Assembly: GCF_963678635.1 (NCBI RefSeq)
Contig: NC_087064.1
Coordinates: 124,001 to 188,000, forward strand
From: Symsagittifera roscoffensis
Taxonomy: Eukaryota; Xenacoelomorpha; Acoela; Convolutidae
Length of the DNA stretch: 64,000 bases
Reading direction: 5' to 3'
Position numbers and translations under genes: made by a program. Within the stretch, counting starts at the first letter, position 1. The number at the start of each line of letters is the position of its first letter. Below the pieces are notes generated by a model. It saw nothing but the letters and a program-made list of their open reading frames with translations. It ran no database searches and had not been told where the DNA came from. Positions 11,200 through 23,612 of the stretch are shown in pieces.

Positions 11200-12351
11200 C
11201 TTGTTTTAATGTGCTCCTTATTCATCACTCTAACAGTTTCTTTCAGTCTGTCGCCATTTATTATCAAAATTGTCTGTGTGGCATTCCAAAGTTCCTCAGA
11301 TAATTTGCAAAAGACAATTTCAAACTGCTTATCAGTTAATGTCTTGTGAAGATTGGTAACTTAAGTTCAAGTTTGGCTCGTTGAGCCTATACATTTGCAT
11401 ATACATGACATGGCATAGTCATTTGACATGCAATGATTCTACGAACAAGAGTGGAAAATCCAGGATGAAGTTTCATTAATCATACAACAACAATCACAGC
11501 TTTGAAACACAATACAGACACTGATAGAACACGTGTTAGGCTTTCTACAAGGTTTTCTGGAGACATATGCTTCTCAACTTAGATCTAAATTCTGACTTTA
11601 ATTGTTCTATGTTTGATATTTCAGCCGATAGAATTGGCGCTATGGTTATGGTTGAAAATGGGTTAAACTAAACTTTAATGATCGCAGACATCTTTCAAAT
11701 GGCCGAACAAAACTGCGCTGAGTTGTTTGAGGTGACCTCGCAACGTTTGAAGCTCACTCTCATTCGAGGTGTTATTTGCCAATCGAAATTCTGAGTCCGC
11801 ACAAATTATGCAGTTTTCTCTATTGTCTGATTATACTGGTATCCTTTGTCGTGAAATCGAAAGTTAACTTTCATTCACACTTCGCTATTTTATTACATGC
11901 CACCAGATAGCAGTCAAACTCACTACGAACTTACTTTCAAGCTTAGCATATCTACTCAAAACCAGACCAACAAAATAACCTATTAGTTATCAAAAAGGTC
12001 GTTTAGCATCTGAAACGGAATTATTTTTATACTTTTAGGAGACTGACAAATATGATAGTTAGTCATTGATTACCTGAAGTCAACTATTTATTATTTATAA
12101 CTGAGTTATAATGGCGTCTAAGTCTAGATTTCATTTGGACTTGCACAACAAATCGACAGGCCACCTGCCTTTTATTTCGTCTGTCGAGGGAAAATCACAC
12201 GCAGAAGGTATGGGTTGTTCAACGAAAGGGCTTTGTTTTATTCCCCCTATCAATTTCTGGATGGATTTTTGACTTTTTCTTAGAGCTGTCGCAATTTTTC
12301 AAATATACTTTCTTTGCAAAATAATTTTTCTGGCGGTAAACAGATAACAAG
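11200..12351. repeat. Duplicated non-coding block, unit 1 (left part)
   Basis: The first 300 bp are the start of host repeat W (TTTTAATGTGCTCC). From about 11500 to 12351 the sequence is single-copy apart from its duplicate at 21610-22490. No gene is supported. The block looks like intron sequence upstream of the exon at the end of the unit. Confidence 0.6.
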
Positions 12352-12796
12352 ACAGCTCATATCAGGGCGAAGGCCTGATTGTTCCCACTGCGTTTTAAGG
12401 TCTATAGAGCATGATAACATGGAAAGTTAAAATGTGATAAAATAAATTTAAATTTTTTTCAATAAAAATTTTGAGATTTTTAATAAAAAACTTCCCCCCA
12501 CACGCCATATTAAGTACTAAGCGATAAGTTTTGCTCCTAGTTTCAAATAGCGCGAAATATATCGCGCGTTAATTGTCCGAAATTGGCCAAAATGACAATT
12601 TTTTAACCCCCATAACTTAACGAAAAATGATCACAAGTAAAATATCTTTTCAAATTTAAGATAAGGACAACAATAGCTTCCGAGCGATGTAAAAAATAAC
12701 ATCAAAAATGGCCAGCTAAAAAGTCAAAATTTGTCTGAACAAAAAAACTCACCCCGAGCACAAATAATCCGTTACTGTCATTACTAAAGTCGGAAC
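12352..12796 (-). repeat. R1 repeat, reverse orientation
   Basis: The reverse strand reads from a GTTCCGACTTT start to a GAGCTGT end, with the R1 hairpin somewhat decayed. It lies in a 1.1-kb stretch (12352-13472) that is absent from the otherwise matching second unit at 22490. Confidence 0.75.
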
Positions 12797-12864
12797 AACG
12801 AATGTCGAAGAAGAATTGATAAAGTTTTTCTGTTTCTATTGTTCCGACCATTGAAAGTGGGGAG

Positions 12865-13420
12865 GAACTTGGTATTCGGGTGTGTTTCAGTTTTTTCTCT
12901 TTTCAACTTTTGGTTTTCCTCGCAAAACCAGATAACCAAAAATAATCATCGGAATGGGTCGTGAGAAAAATTACATTAAAGCCCTTCTGGTCGTTTTTCG
13001 AGTTTTTTTCTCATTGTCGAGAAAAACCTGTTCGAACATTTTTTTTAAATTTTTGTGTCTAAATTCGGAGTTGATAAGTTGAGAACGCATGCTTACAATA
13101 GCTTATTTATGCTTGATTTAAGCCGTGAAAGCTTAATTTTTCTTGAATAAAATGTTGGAGTTTTCAGCGTCATTTTGCGAAAAAAACTTTCAAAATTCAA
13201 AAAACTGCTGAAAAAACTTTTGATAATTTTCTACATTTTTCAACAATTTTTTTGGTTTGTTGTCACAAAAACTGTTTTCCGATTGACTTGTTTTACTATG
13301 ACTGTCGGATTGGCTTAAGTGTTACTTTTTGTTCAAACATAGGTTTTTGTATTTTTTAAGACTATTGTCGGAAAATTCCGTGCTTCTTGTTCAGTAACCG
13401 GCTATCGTAGTTAAATTATG
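12865..13420 (+). repeat. Diverged interspersed repeat R3, copy 2
   Basis: Related to 740-1330 by ordered short blocks (TATTCGGGTGTGTTT, AAGCCGTGAAA, ATGACTGTCGG). It lies in the stretch present only in unit 1. No coding potential seen. Confidence 0.45.
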
Positions 13421-13472
13421 TGTTTGATGGTTGAACGAAACTAAGCTAGGAAACAATGATACTGGCTTCAGT

Positions 13473-14600
13473 GTGCTACATGATATTTAAGAGAAAAAAA
13501 ATGCAACTAAAATGCCATTGATTTTTTCAACTTGATTATAAAAAAAATGTTGTGAAAAATGAGCACACTCAATTTTGCGATCAAAAAATTTAGGCTCCGA
13601 AATGCACACCAAAGTTCACGCCATTCTACAGTCATGGAACAAAATAGTCGCAACAATTTCATTTAAACAAACGAATGAGTTTTTCCTTCTGTTTTAGTCG
13701 TTTTCTCTTGGACTTTTTGAGATAAAGGTTTAAAATATCGATACAGAGAATGATGAAACTATATAGTAGAAGTTAGCTGGAACAAAAATTATAGTTTGAA
13801 GACAGTATATCATAACTAGTTTCAGGGGTGCTCTTGCTTTGGAAACATCTTGCGCTCTAATTGATTCTTTGGGATGCTGAGGAGCTTGATATACTCTTTG
13901 TGCCGCCAGAAACGACATACAAAAATTGTTAGAGTTACTTTGTTTGGCGCTACTTAGTCTGGCTTTGGCGATACAGACATTAGAAGATCTTCGTCACTTT
14001 TACCAGAAAGTTAGACTATAACTGCTCATGAAAATCCTGTGCCCAGATTGTAGCTATCAATTTTCCGAAATACTTGCTGGAAACGTTGTTTTGATGGCTG
14101 TTTCTTAAGTTATCAGTGCAAAATTACTCATTAATATTGAGTTGTTTTTTGACTACGTAACTTTCAATTCTTTTTTGCCTTTATTCCGCGGCATAAAGAG
14201 TTATTCAAGCTCATTCGCTCCCATTAAGAACCAACTTCAAGTTGTGTCTGTTGTTTCCCAAGATTTTCAAAAGCAAGAACACCTCCCAAACTAATAATGG
14301 TATACTAGCTATTTTATGCCCACAAAACAAGAGTTTTTAATATTTTGATCTCGCTAGCTCCTTCCAAATAGTTCTATCTAGCAAGTCGAAATTTCAAACC
14401 TGTATATATCTCAAATACTTGCAGAGAAACCGGTTAAGATGTGAAGAAACGTTTCAACTATTGGGTAGTATCTCAAAAAAAGTTCAAGCAAGCATGATAT
14501 GGCTGCTATGCCTTTTTTTAAAAAAAATATTAATATCTCATCCTGTAAAAATGGTTATAGTATTAATAGTTTTTATGCTTATACGTGAATGATGTTATAG
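13473..14600. repeat. Duplicated non-coding block, unit 1 (right part)
   Basis: Nearly identical to 22490-23612. A 62-residue minus-strand frame (13730-13918) is open in both copies, but the copies are too young for that to mean selection and no splice sites support it. Probably intronic. Confidence 0.55.
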
Positions 14601-14743
14601 CTGATGGGGTAGATGGAGGAACGGGGGGAGTTGCGTGCAGACTCTCTGTGAGAGACAAGGCGAGACGGTTTGACAGTATTGCGAACAGGAACTCACTGAG
14701 TGAGTGGAATCTGTGCAACACTGGCATCCACCACAGGGACCCT
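14601..14743 (+). pseudogene. Truncated duplicate of the 23613-23783 exon
   Basis: Matches the functional-looking exon through the CACAGGGACCC block. The sequence then switches at 14744 to host repeat W sequence, so the last 29 coding bases and the splice donor are lost. The acceptor side (TGATGTTATAG) is kept. One difference between the copies is AAG versus AAA, silent in the coding frame. It is best read as a dead exon copy left at the junction of the tandem duplication. Confidence 0.65.
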
Positions 14744-14931
14744 GTGGATATTGATTTTTTTCCATGCAGTTCATACGTCGTACCCAGGATGGTGCTTTGT
14801 ATGAAACTTTTTTTCTATGGACAAACCCCAATATTTGACATAAGAAACCGATGCAAACAAAATCAGTTTTGATGCAACTTCTTGTGATCAAAATTTTTTC
14901 TTAGTATAAGAAAGTTGAGATCAGGAGCCGA

Positions 14932-15533
14932 TCTAGGATTTTCTCGAGGGGGGGGCGGATTTTCAAAAAAATTTCGAAAATTTTGACGAACTTTTTTTTA
15001 GGTCGACCAAATTGAATTTCCGAGCTCTGCTAAAGCACTAAAAAGACGCTGGTTTCAAGTTAACATCCTCCCCCCTCCCCCCAACAAAGACCAAGTTAAG
15101 ATCCTCCATCCCAGCAGCGCTGAATTTAAATTAAATTTGCTAAGCGCTGCTTGTAAAACGCTCGATTCGGATGGGCTGAACATTCCCAACACAAACCCAA
15201 GTTAACATCCTCCCCCCTAAACGTGTTTAGGGTGAGAATATTAACCTGGTGCAGACGCTGTTTTGGCCGTATTTCTTGCGCCGCAGGCAAACTTTTGAAA
15301 AAACAAGTAAAAAAGCCGTTTTTGGGTCACTTTTTGGAAAATTTTGACAAAAAACTTGAGTTTGTTTAGCGCGAGCTCCCCCTCAAATTTAGTATATATT
15401 GGCGCCAAAGGCACCGTTAAAAAAATTAGCATCGGTCGGCAAAAATGGGTTTTTAAAAATAGTAAAAAGAGGGTGACCTTTGGGTCGGGAGGGGCTCGAA
15501 CCCATGAAGAGGAAGTGGAGGTCCGCCCCCAGC
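14932..15533 (+). mobile_element. hAT-type MITE, right end deleted
   Basis: Starts CAGGAGCCGATCTAGG after GTTGAGAT. The interior is normal, but it ends at CCCCCAGC joined to GATCTGATAATGAC, so the right inverted end and target duplication are gone. This is the same junction as at 6594, which shows both derive from one deletion event. Confidence 0.7.
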
Positions 15534-16509
15534 GATCTGATAATGACTAATGCTTGGTTGATTTTTTGTTTTAATGTGCTCCTTATTCATCACTCTAACA
15601 GCAATTTCATTCAATCTGTCGCCATTTCTTATCAAAATTGTCTGTGTGGCATTCCAAAATTCCTCAGATGAATCGCAAAATAAAATTTCAAACTGCTTAT
15701 CAGTTCATATCTTGTAAAAATTGGTAAGTTAAGTTCAAGTTTGGTTCATTGAGCCTATACCCTTGCATACTTATGAATGCCATAGTCATTTGACTTGTAT
15801 TGATTCTACGAATATGAGTGGAAAATCCAGGATGAAATATTTATTTATCATACAACAACAATCACAACAATAAAGAGCGAGAAATTACTGACGCTAATTA
15901 TCAAAGAAAATCAGTCCAATTTTGGCGCCAAAATGTCTGCAACTGCAAATTAAACAATTATTTTGTCGCCAAAATGTCTAAATTGCAAGTTTTCTCTCCC
16001 AAAATTTTTCGTTACTCGTTCCAAACTGAATTGAGGCTTACTAATTGGTCATTTTAGTGCGACTTAATTTGAAGTATTTTAAATGGGGTATTGGCAGCCC
16101 AAAACTCAAAGTTCATCAAATTTTTTGTTTTTATAAGTTTTTTTGAAACCAATTAAGCAGCAGTCGTTAAAAAATTTGCAACTGCTGAAAAACTATCTTT
16201 TTACCCAGCAAATAAACTTTGAGTTGCAAGGTATTTGCTTGTGGATTTAACGAACATTTGGTAGTTGGAGTTGCGGTTGAGTTTTGACCTGAAAAATTGT
16301 GAAAATATAAATAACCGACAGAAATGGTTTCTAAAAAAAGTAGATATTGTTTTTTTCCATGCAGATCATACGTCGCACCCAGTATGGTGCATTGTATTAA
16401 AACTTTTTTTCTATGGACAAATCCCAATATTTGACATAAGAAACCGATGCAAACAAAATCAGTTTTGATGCAACTTCTTGTGATCAAAATCTTTCCTTAG
16501 TATAAGAAA
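15534..16509. repeat. Host repeat W, copy 3
   Basis: Begins at GATCTGATAATGAC. It has the early and late landmarks but lacks the middle CCCCTGTGTGAGTATTG block: at about 16010 it jumps to CGTTACTCGTTCC. No gene seen. Confidence 0.65.
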
Positions 16510-16517
16510 GTTGAGAT

Positions 16518-17157
16518 CAAGATCGGATCTAGGATTTTCTCGAGGGGGGGGGGCGGATTTTCAAAAAAATTTCGAAAATTTTGACGAACTTTTTTTAGGT
16601 CGACCAAATTGAATTTCCGAGCTCTGCTAAAGCACTAAAAAGACGCTGGTTTCAAGTTAACATCCTCCCCCCTCCCCCCAAAAAAGACCAGGTTAAGATC
16701 CTTCATCCCAGCAGCGCTGAATTCAAATTAAATTTGCTAAGCGCTGCATGTAAAACGCTCGATTCTGATGAGCTGAAAATTCCCAACTTAAAACTAAGTT
16801 CACATCCTCCCCCCTAAACGTGTTTAGGGTGATAATGTTAACTTGGTCAAGACGCTGTTTTGGCCGTATTTCTTACGCCGCAGGCAAGCTTTTGAAAAAA
16901 CAGGTAAAAAAGCCGTTTTTGGTCACTTTTTGGAAAATCTTGACAAAAGAATTGGGCTTTTTTTGGCGCGAGCTCCCACTCAAAGTTAGTATATATTGGC
17001 GCCAAAGGCCCTTTTAAAAAAAACTAAGCGTCGGTCGGCGAAAATGGATTTTTAAAAATAGTACAAAGGGGGTACCCTTCGGGTCGGCAGGGGGTCAAAT
17101 CCCTAAAGAAGGAGTAAGCGTCCACTACCCCCCCAGCCCCCCCTAAATCCGGCCCTG
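16518..17157 (+). mobile_element. hAT-type MITE, complete copy
   Basis: 640 bp. It starts CAAGATCGGATCTAGG and ends CTAAATCCGGCCCTG. GTTGAGAT flanks it at 16510-16517 and 17158-17165. The identical target duplication shows that it was copied with its surroundings and not inserted anew. Confidence 0.82.
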
Positions 17158-17165
17158 GTTGAGAT

Positions 17166-18640
17166 GGTCTCATAAAAAGTTTCAAATAAAAAGCAAACGA
17201 AAAATTGATTTTGTCTCAGGATTCTTCAGATGCACACGCAACAAACGGTGCGCCTCATAAAGGTACAAATTGTCCTCATAATGAGTTCTGTGATGAGTAC
17301 TAGAATTGAGTGCGACTATGTCCACCGACAAGTAGCATCTGAAATATTTTCGCCAAAGAACTCGAAGGACCAGCGGGGAACCAGCGATCTGATAATGACT
17401 AATGTATGATTGATTCTTTGTTTTAATGTGCTCCTTATTTATCACTCTAACCGCAATTCCATTCAGTCTGTCGCCATTTATTATCAAAATTGTCTGTGTG
17501 GCATTCCAAAATTCCTCAGATGAATTGCAAAATACAATTTCAAACTGCTTATCAGTTAATATTTCGTGATAATTGGTAACTTAAGCTTAAGTTCAAGTTT
17601 GGTTCATTGAGCCTATACCCTTGCATATTTATGTATGCCAGAGTCAGTCATTTGACTTGTAATAGTTCTACGATTATGAGTGGAAAATCCAGGATGAAAT
17701 ATTTTCTCATCATACAACAAACAATAAAGATCAATAAAGATCAAGAAATTACTGACGCTAATTATCAAAGAAAGTCAATCCAATTTCGGCGCCAAATTGT
17801 CTGCAACTGCAAATTAAACAATTATTTTGTCACCAAAACGTCTAAATTTCAAATTTTCTCTCCCAAAACTTTTAAGTACCATTTATAATTGTAAAAGTTC
17901 GCCGTTTATTTTTTGTTTGTCACACTTAATATGTTGAAACTTAATCATTTTTTTGGCACTGTTGAACAAATATTTCAATTTCGGCATTGTTGTACTGCCC
18001 CTGTGTGATTATTGATATGGAGATCTTAGGATTGCAAGCAGGTGCCTTGCAACTAGCCTAATTGCGGCTGGAGGTAGTTTATTAAATAGTTATAGTTTCA
18101 ACGTGCGAAATAATCAGGCGAGTTATCCCTATATACCGCACTCTTACTCGTTCCAAACTGAATTGAGGCTTACTAATTGGTCATTTTAGTGCGAATTAAT
18201 TTGAAGTATTTTAAATGGGTTATTGGCAGCCCAAAACTCATAGTTCATCAAATTTTTGTTTTTATAAGTTTTTTTGAAACCAATTAAGCAGCAGTCGTTA
18301 AAAATTTTGCAACTGCTGAAAAACTATCTTTTTACCCAGCAAATAAACTTTGAGTTGCAGGGTATTTGCTTGTGGATTTAACAAACATTTGGTAGTTGGA
18401 GTTGCGGTTGAGTTTTGACCTGAAAAATCGTGAAAATATAAATAACTGACAGAAATGGTTTCTAAAAAAAGTAGATATTATTTTTTTTCCATGCAGATCA
18501 TACGTCGCACGCAGTATGGTGCATTGTATGAAACTTTTTTTCTATGGACAAACCCCAATATTTGACATAAGAAACCGATGCAAACAAAATCAGTTTTGAT
18601 GCAACTTCTTGTGATCAAAATATTTCCTTAGTATAAGAAA
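17166..18640. repeat. Host repeat W with left spacer, copy 4
   Basis: The longest and most complete W copy. It holds a 230-bp spacer, the full set of landmarks from TTTTAATGTGCTCC (17421) to CCATGCAGATCATACG (18489), and then the MITE target site. No coding sequence recognised. Confidence 0.65.
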
Positions 18641-18648
18641 GTTGAGAT

Positions 18649-19637
18649 CAAGATCGGATCTAGGATTTTCTCGAGGGGGGGGGGGCGGATTTTCAAAAAA
18701 ATTTCGAAAATTTTGACGAACTTTTTTTAGGTCGACCAAATTGAATTTCCGAGCTCTGCTAAAGCACTAAAAAGACGCTGGTTTCAAGTTAACATCCTCC
18801 CCCCTCCCCCCAAAAAAGACCAGGTTAAGATCCTTCATCCCAGCAGCGCTGAATTCAAATTAAATTTGCTAAGCGCTGCATGTAAAACGCTCGATTCTGA
18901 TGAGCTGAAAATTCCTAACTTAAAACTAAGTTCACATCCTCCCCCCTAAACGTGTTTAGGGTGATAATGTTAACTTGGTCAAGACGCTGTTTTGGCCGTA
19001 TTTCTTACGCCGCAGGCAAGCTTTTGAAAAAACAGGTAAAAAAGCCGTTTTTGGTCACTTTTTGGAAAATTTTGACAAAAGAATTGGGCTTTTTTTTCCG
19101 AGCTCTGCTAAAGCACTAAAAAGACGCTGGTTTCAAGTTAACATCCTCCCCCCTCCCCCCAACAAAGACCAAGTTAAGATCCTTCATCCCAGCAGCGCTG
19201 AATTTAAATTAAATTTGCTAAGCGCTGCATGTAAAACGCTCGATTCTGATGGGCTGAACATTCCCAACACAAACCCAAGTTAACATCCTCCCCCCTAAAC
19301 GTGTTTAGGGTGAGAATGTTAACCTGGTGCAGACGCTGTTTTGGCCGTATTTCTTACGCCGCAGGCAAGCTGTTGAAAAAACAGGTAAAAAAGCCGTTTT
19401 TGGTCACTTTTTGGAAAATTTTGACAAAAGAATTGGGCTTTTTTTGGCGCGCGCTCCCACTCAAAGTTAGTATATATTGGCGCCAAAAGCCCCTTTAAAA
19501 AAAACTAAGCGTCGGTCGGCAAAAATGGATTTTTAAAAATAGTACAAAGGGGGTACCCTTTAGGTCGGCAGGGGGTCGAATCCCTGAAGAGGGAGTAAGC
19601 GTCCACTACCCCCCCAGCCCCCCTAAATCCGGCCCTG
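18649..19637 (+). mobile_element. hAT-type MITE with internal duplication
   Basis: 989 bp between GTTGAGAT copies at 18641-18648 and 19638-19645. It is about 345 bp longer than its sisters because the part from CCGAGCTCTGCTAAAGC through the CTAAACGTGTTTAG palindrome and onward occurs twice (joint at about 19092). Confidence 0.8.
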
Positions 19638-19878
19638 GTTGAGATGGTCTCATAAAAAGTTTCAAATAAAAAGCAAACGAAAAATTGATTTTGTCTCTGG
19701 ATTCTACAGATGCACACGCAACAAACGGTGCGCCTCTTAAAGGTACAAATTGTCCTTGTAATGAGTGCGACTATTTCCATCGACAAGAAGCATCTGAAAT
19801 TGTTTTCGCTAAAGAACTCGAAGGACTAGCGGGGAACCAGTGATCTGATAGTGAGTATTGCATGATTGATTCTCTGTT

Positions 19879-20090
19879 ATTCCGACTTTCGATACGAAAG
19901 TAACGGAATATTTGTGCTCGGTTTGGGTTTTTTTTTCTTCAGACAATTTTCGACTTTTAACTAGCCATTTTTGACGGAATTTTTTTATATCATTCAAAAG
20001 CCATTGTTCTACTGAGGTTAAATTTGAAAAGATATTTCACTTGTGATCGTTTTTCGTAAAGTTATGAGGGTTTAAAGATTGCCATTTTGA
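19879..20090 (+). repeat. R1 repeat, left part
   Basis: Begins ATTCCGACTTTCGATACG and runs to GATTGCCATTTTGA, where the match to intact R1 copies (for example 27635-27840) stops and segment P begins. The left junction falls at the TCTTTG/TTTTAATG site that is uninterrupted in W copies at 6630, 15567 and 17420. Confidence 0.75.
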
Positions 20091-20294
20091 CAACCCGGGT
20101 TGACCTCCATAGACCGAAAATGCTAATCATACAATTTCATACACTTAGTCTATGGAAAAATGCTAGTCATAAAAGTTTCAAACATTTTTGCAAAATGAGT
20201 TCAATCGAATTTCAAAGGTATATTATAGTTGTTTTGGTATTGAAATTGGTATCTCTTCATAAAAAAAATGAAAAAAATGGTATGAGAAAAAATG

Positions 20295-20334
20295 CTAACC
20301 ATACAATTTCCATATATGGAAATTGTATGATTAG
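20295..20334. repeat. Near-perfect 40-bp palindrome
   Basis: A single mismatched pair (CTAACC versus GATTAG) in otherwise perfect arms meeting at CCATATATGG. Confidence 0.9.
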
Positions 20335-20472
20335 ATTTTTTTGAACGTTTTTTTTTTGTGAAAAAAAAGCTTTGAACAATCACTTCAACTGCTGGCAGAA
20401 CATTTCAGCGTTTTTTGGGCTGCTACGACTGAAAACTTTGACTTTTTTAATTTTTGTTATCTGAAAAAAAAA

Positions 20473-20512
20473 CTAGTCATACAATTTCCATATATGGAAA
20501 TTGTATGACTAG
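20473..20512. repeat. Perfect 40-bp palindrome
   Basis: Identical to 10348-10387, with no spacer between arms. Its survival in both copies, in an assembled genome, is notable because long perfect palindromes are normally unstable. Confidence 0.97.
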
Positions 20513-21163
20513 CATTTTTTTGATGACGACGACAAAAAATTCGACGACGACAAGTATTTTTGAAATTGTCCACAAAAATTTTTGTGTTTCTTTTCCAACC
20601 GCAAATTGATTTTCGTATTCAAACAAACATTTTGTGTATAGTTGTGTATAATTTGTGTATAACGTAGTCCTGGATATACTAATATTGGATTTTTTTCCTT
20701 TTCTCTTCATAACTTTTTTTCAAACTTGCTTAAAACTCCTCTTTCTTTTGTATGACATGTTTTTGTATCCCTTGATCAATGTCTGGTAATTTAAAAATTC
20801 AAATTTTAGAAATAATCATCTTTGAAAATTATTGCCAAAACTTAAAAGTTCATTACTTTCGTTATAATATTCGTCTGAGACAGAAGTAACACAAATCAGG
20901 CTGTTTCCAATGCATTATAAATATTATAAATGCGAGACGGCCAAACCGTCGGTTACTACGTTTGAGTAATCAAGGTGTATGTCATTTGTGTTCGGTTACG
21001 AACACAACCAAAAAATTTTGAGAAATCAAAGTGTAAAAAATAATAATTTTTGGTAAATGGAAAAATGCTAGTCATACAATTTCCATATATGAAAAAAAAA
21101 CTAATCATAGACTTTTCATGCAATTTTCTGTACGTATGGAATTGTATGGAAAGTGTATGACTG

Positions 21164-21318
21164 AGCGTGTGGGGGGATGATTTTCATGAAAAAATTCAAA
21201 TTTTGGAAAAAAAAATTCATTTTATTTTATTTCTTTTAATTTTTGATGTTATTACTGCTGCTCCATAAACCTTAAAAGGCAGTCAAAACATTCAGGGCTT
21301 CGCCCTGATACGAGCAGT
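21164..21318 (+). repeat. R1 repeat, right part
   Basis: Starts GCGTGTGGGGGGATGA and ends with TCAGGGCTTCGCCCTGA and TACGAGCAGT, followed by host sequence CTTGTTTTAATGTGC. Together with 19879-20090 it is one R1 copy interrupted by segment P. Confidence 0.75.
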
Positions 21319-23612
21319 CTTGTTTTAATGTGCTGTTTATTTATCACTCTAACAGTTTCATTCAGTCTGTCGCCATTTATTATCAAAATTGTCTGTGTGG
21401 CATTCCAAAGTTCCTAGATAATTTGCAAAAGACAATTTCAAACTGCTTATCAGTTAATGTCTTGTGAAGATTGGTAACTTAAGTTCAAGTTTGGCTCGTT
21501 GAGCCTATACATTTGCATATACATGACATGGCATAGTCATTTGACATGCAATGATTCTACGAACAAGAGTGGAAAATCCAGGATGAAGTTTCATTAATCA
21601 TACAACAACAATCACAGCTTTGAAACACAACACAGACACTGATAGAACACGTGTTAGGCTTTTTCTACAAGGTTTTCTGGAGACATATGCTTCTCAACTT
21701 AGATCTAAATTCTGATTTTAATTGTTCTATATTTGATATTTCAGCCGATAGAATTGGCGCTATGGTTATGGTTGAAAATGGGTTAAACTAAACTTTAATG
21801 ATCGCAAACATCTTTCAAAATGGCCGAACAAAGCTGCGCTGAGTTGTTTGAGGTGACCTCGCAACGTTTGAAGCTCACTCTCATTCGAGGTGTTATTTGC
21901 CAATCGAAATTCTGAGTCCGCACAAATTATGCAGTTTTCTCTATTGTCTGATTATACTGGTATCCTTTGTCGTGAAATTGAAAAGTTAACTTTCATTCAT
22001 ACTTCGCTATTTTTTTACATGCCACCAGATAGGTTTAAATTTTAGATCAAACTCACTACGAACTTACTTTCAAGCTTAGCATATCTACTCAAAACCAGAC
22101 CAACAGAATAACCTATTAGTTATCAAAAAGGTCATTTAGCATCTGAAACGGAATTATTTTATATTTTTAGGAGACTGACAAATATGATAGTTAGTCATTG
22201 ATTAGCTGAAGTCAACTATTTATTATTTATAACTGAGTTATAATGGCGTCTAAGTCTAGATTTCATTTGGACTTGCACAACAAATCGACAGGCCACCTGC
22301 CTTTTCTTTCGTCTGTCGAGGGGAAATCACACGCAGAAGGTATGGGTTGTTCAACGAAAGGGCTTTGCTTTATTCCCCCTATCAATTTCTGGATGGATTT
22401 TTGACTTTTTCTTAGAGCTGTCGCAATTTTTCAAATATACTTTCTTTGCAAAATAATTTTTCTGGCGGTAAACAGATAACAAGTGTGCTACATGATATTT
22501 AAGAGAAAAAAATTGCAACTAAAATGCCATTGATTTTTTCAACTTGATTATAAAAAAAATGTTGTGAAAAATGAGCACACTCAATTTTGCGATCAAAAAA
22601 TTTAGGCTCCGAAATGCACACCAAAGTTCACGCCATTCTACAGTCATGGAACAAAATAGTCGCAATATTTTCATTTAAACAAACGAATGAATTTTTCCTT
22701 TTGTTTTAGTCGTTTTCTCTTGGACTTTTTGAGATAAAGGTTTAAAATATCGATACAGAGAATGATGAAACTATATAGTAGAAGTTAGCTGGAACAAAAA
22801 TCATAGTTTGAAGCCAGTATATCATAACTAGTTTCAGGGGTGCTCTTGCTTTGGAAACATCTTGCGCTCTAATTGATTCTTTGGGATGCTGAGGAGCTTG
22901 ATATACTCTTTGTGCCGCCAGAAACGACATACAAAAATTGTTAGAGTTACTTTGTTTGGCGCTACTTAGTCTGGCTTTGGCGATACAGACATTAGAAGAT
23001 CTTCGTCACTTTTACCAGAAAGTTAGACTATAACTGCTCATGAAAATCCTGTGCCCAGATTGTAGCTATCATTTTTCCGAAATACTTGCTGGAAACGTTG
23101 TTTTGATGGCTGTTTCTTAAGCTATCAGTGCAAAATTACTCATTAATATTGAGTTGTTTGTTGACTACGTAACTTTCAATTCTTTTTTGCCTTTATTCCG
23201 CGGCATAAAGAGTTATTCAAGCTCATTCGCTCCCATTAAGAACCAACTTCAAGTTGTTTCTGTTGTTTCCCAAGATTTTCAAAAGCAAGAACACCTCCCA
23301 AACTAATAATGGTATACTGGCTATTTTATGCCCACAAAACAAGAGTTTTTCATATTTTGATCCCGCCAGCTCCTTCCAAATAGTTCTATCTAGCAAGTCG
23401 AAATTTCAAACCTGTAGATATCTCAAATACTTGCAGAGAAACCGGTTAAGATGTGAAGAAACGTTTCAACTATTGGGGTATCTCAAAAAAAGTTGAAGCA
23501 AGCATGATATGGCTGCTATGCCTTTTTTTAAAAAAAAAATATTAATAGTTCATCCTGTAAAAATGATTATAGTATTAATAGTTTTTATGCTTATACGTGA
23601 ATGATGTTATAG
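21319..23612. repeat. Duplicated non-coding block, unit 2
   Basis: Start of repeat W, then the block duplicated from 11500-14600 but lacking the 1.1 kb at 12352-13472. No gene apart from the exon that follows. Probably intron. Confidence 0.6.

Larger units (their letters stand above)
20091..21163. repeat. Palindrome-rich segment P, copy B
   Basis: Near-identical to copy A. It sits between the left and right parts of an R1 repeat, replacing about 180 bp of R1 middle sequence. It begins CAACCCGGGTTG, itself a 12-bp palindrome, and carries three further CATACAATTTC-type repeats. Confidence 0.72.

Noticed and set aside
12352-13472. Calling the 1.1-kb difference a Helitron
   Set aside because: The host junction is not A|T and the ends do not show the TC/CTRR pattern, so the class is left open.
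13730-13918. 62-residue minus-strand frame, also at 22742-22930
   Set aside because: Present in both copies only because of recent duplication. No splice sites or family motif support it.
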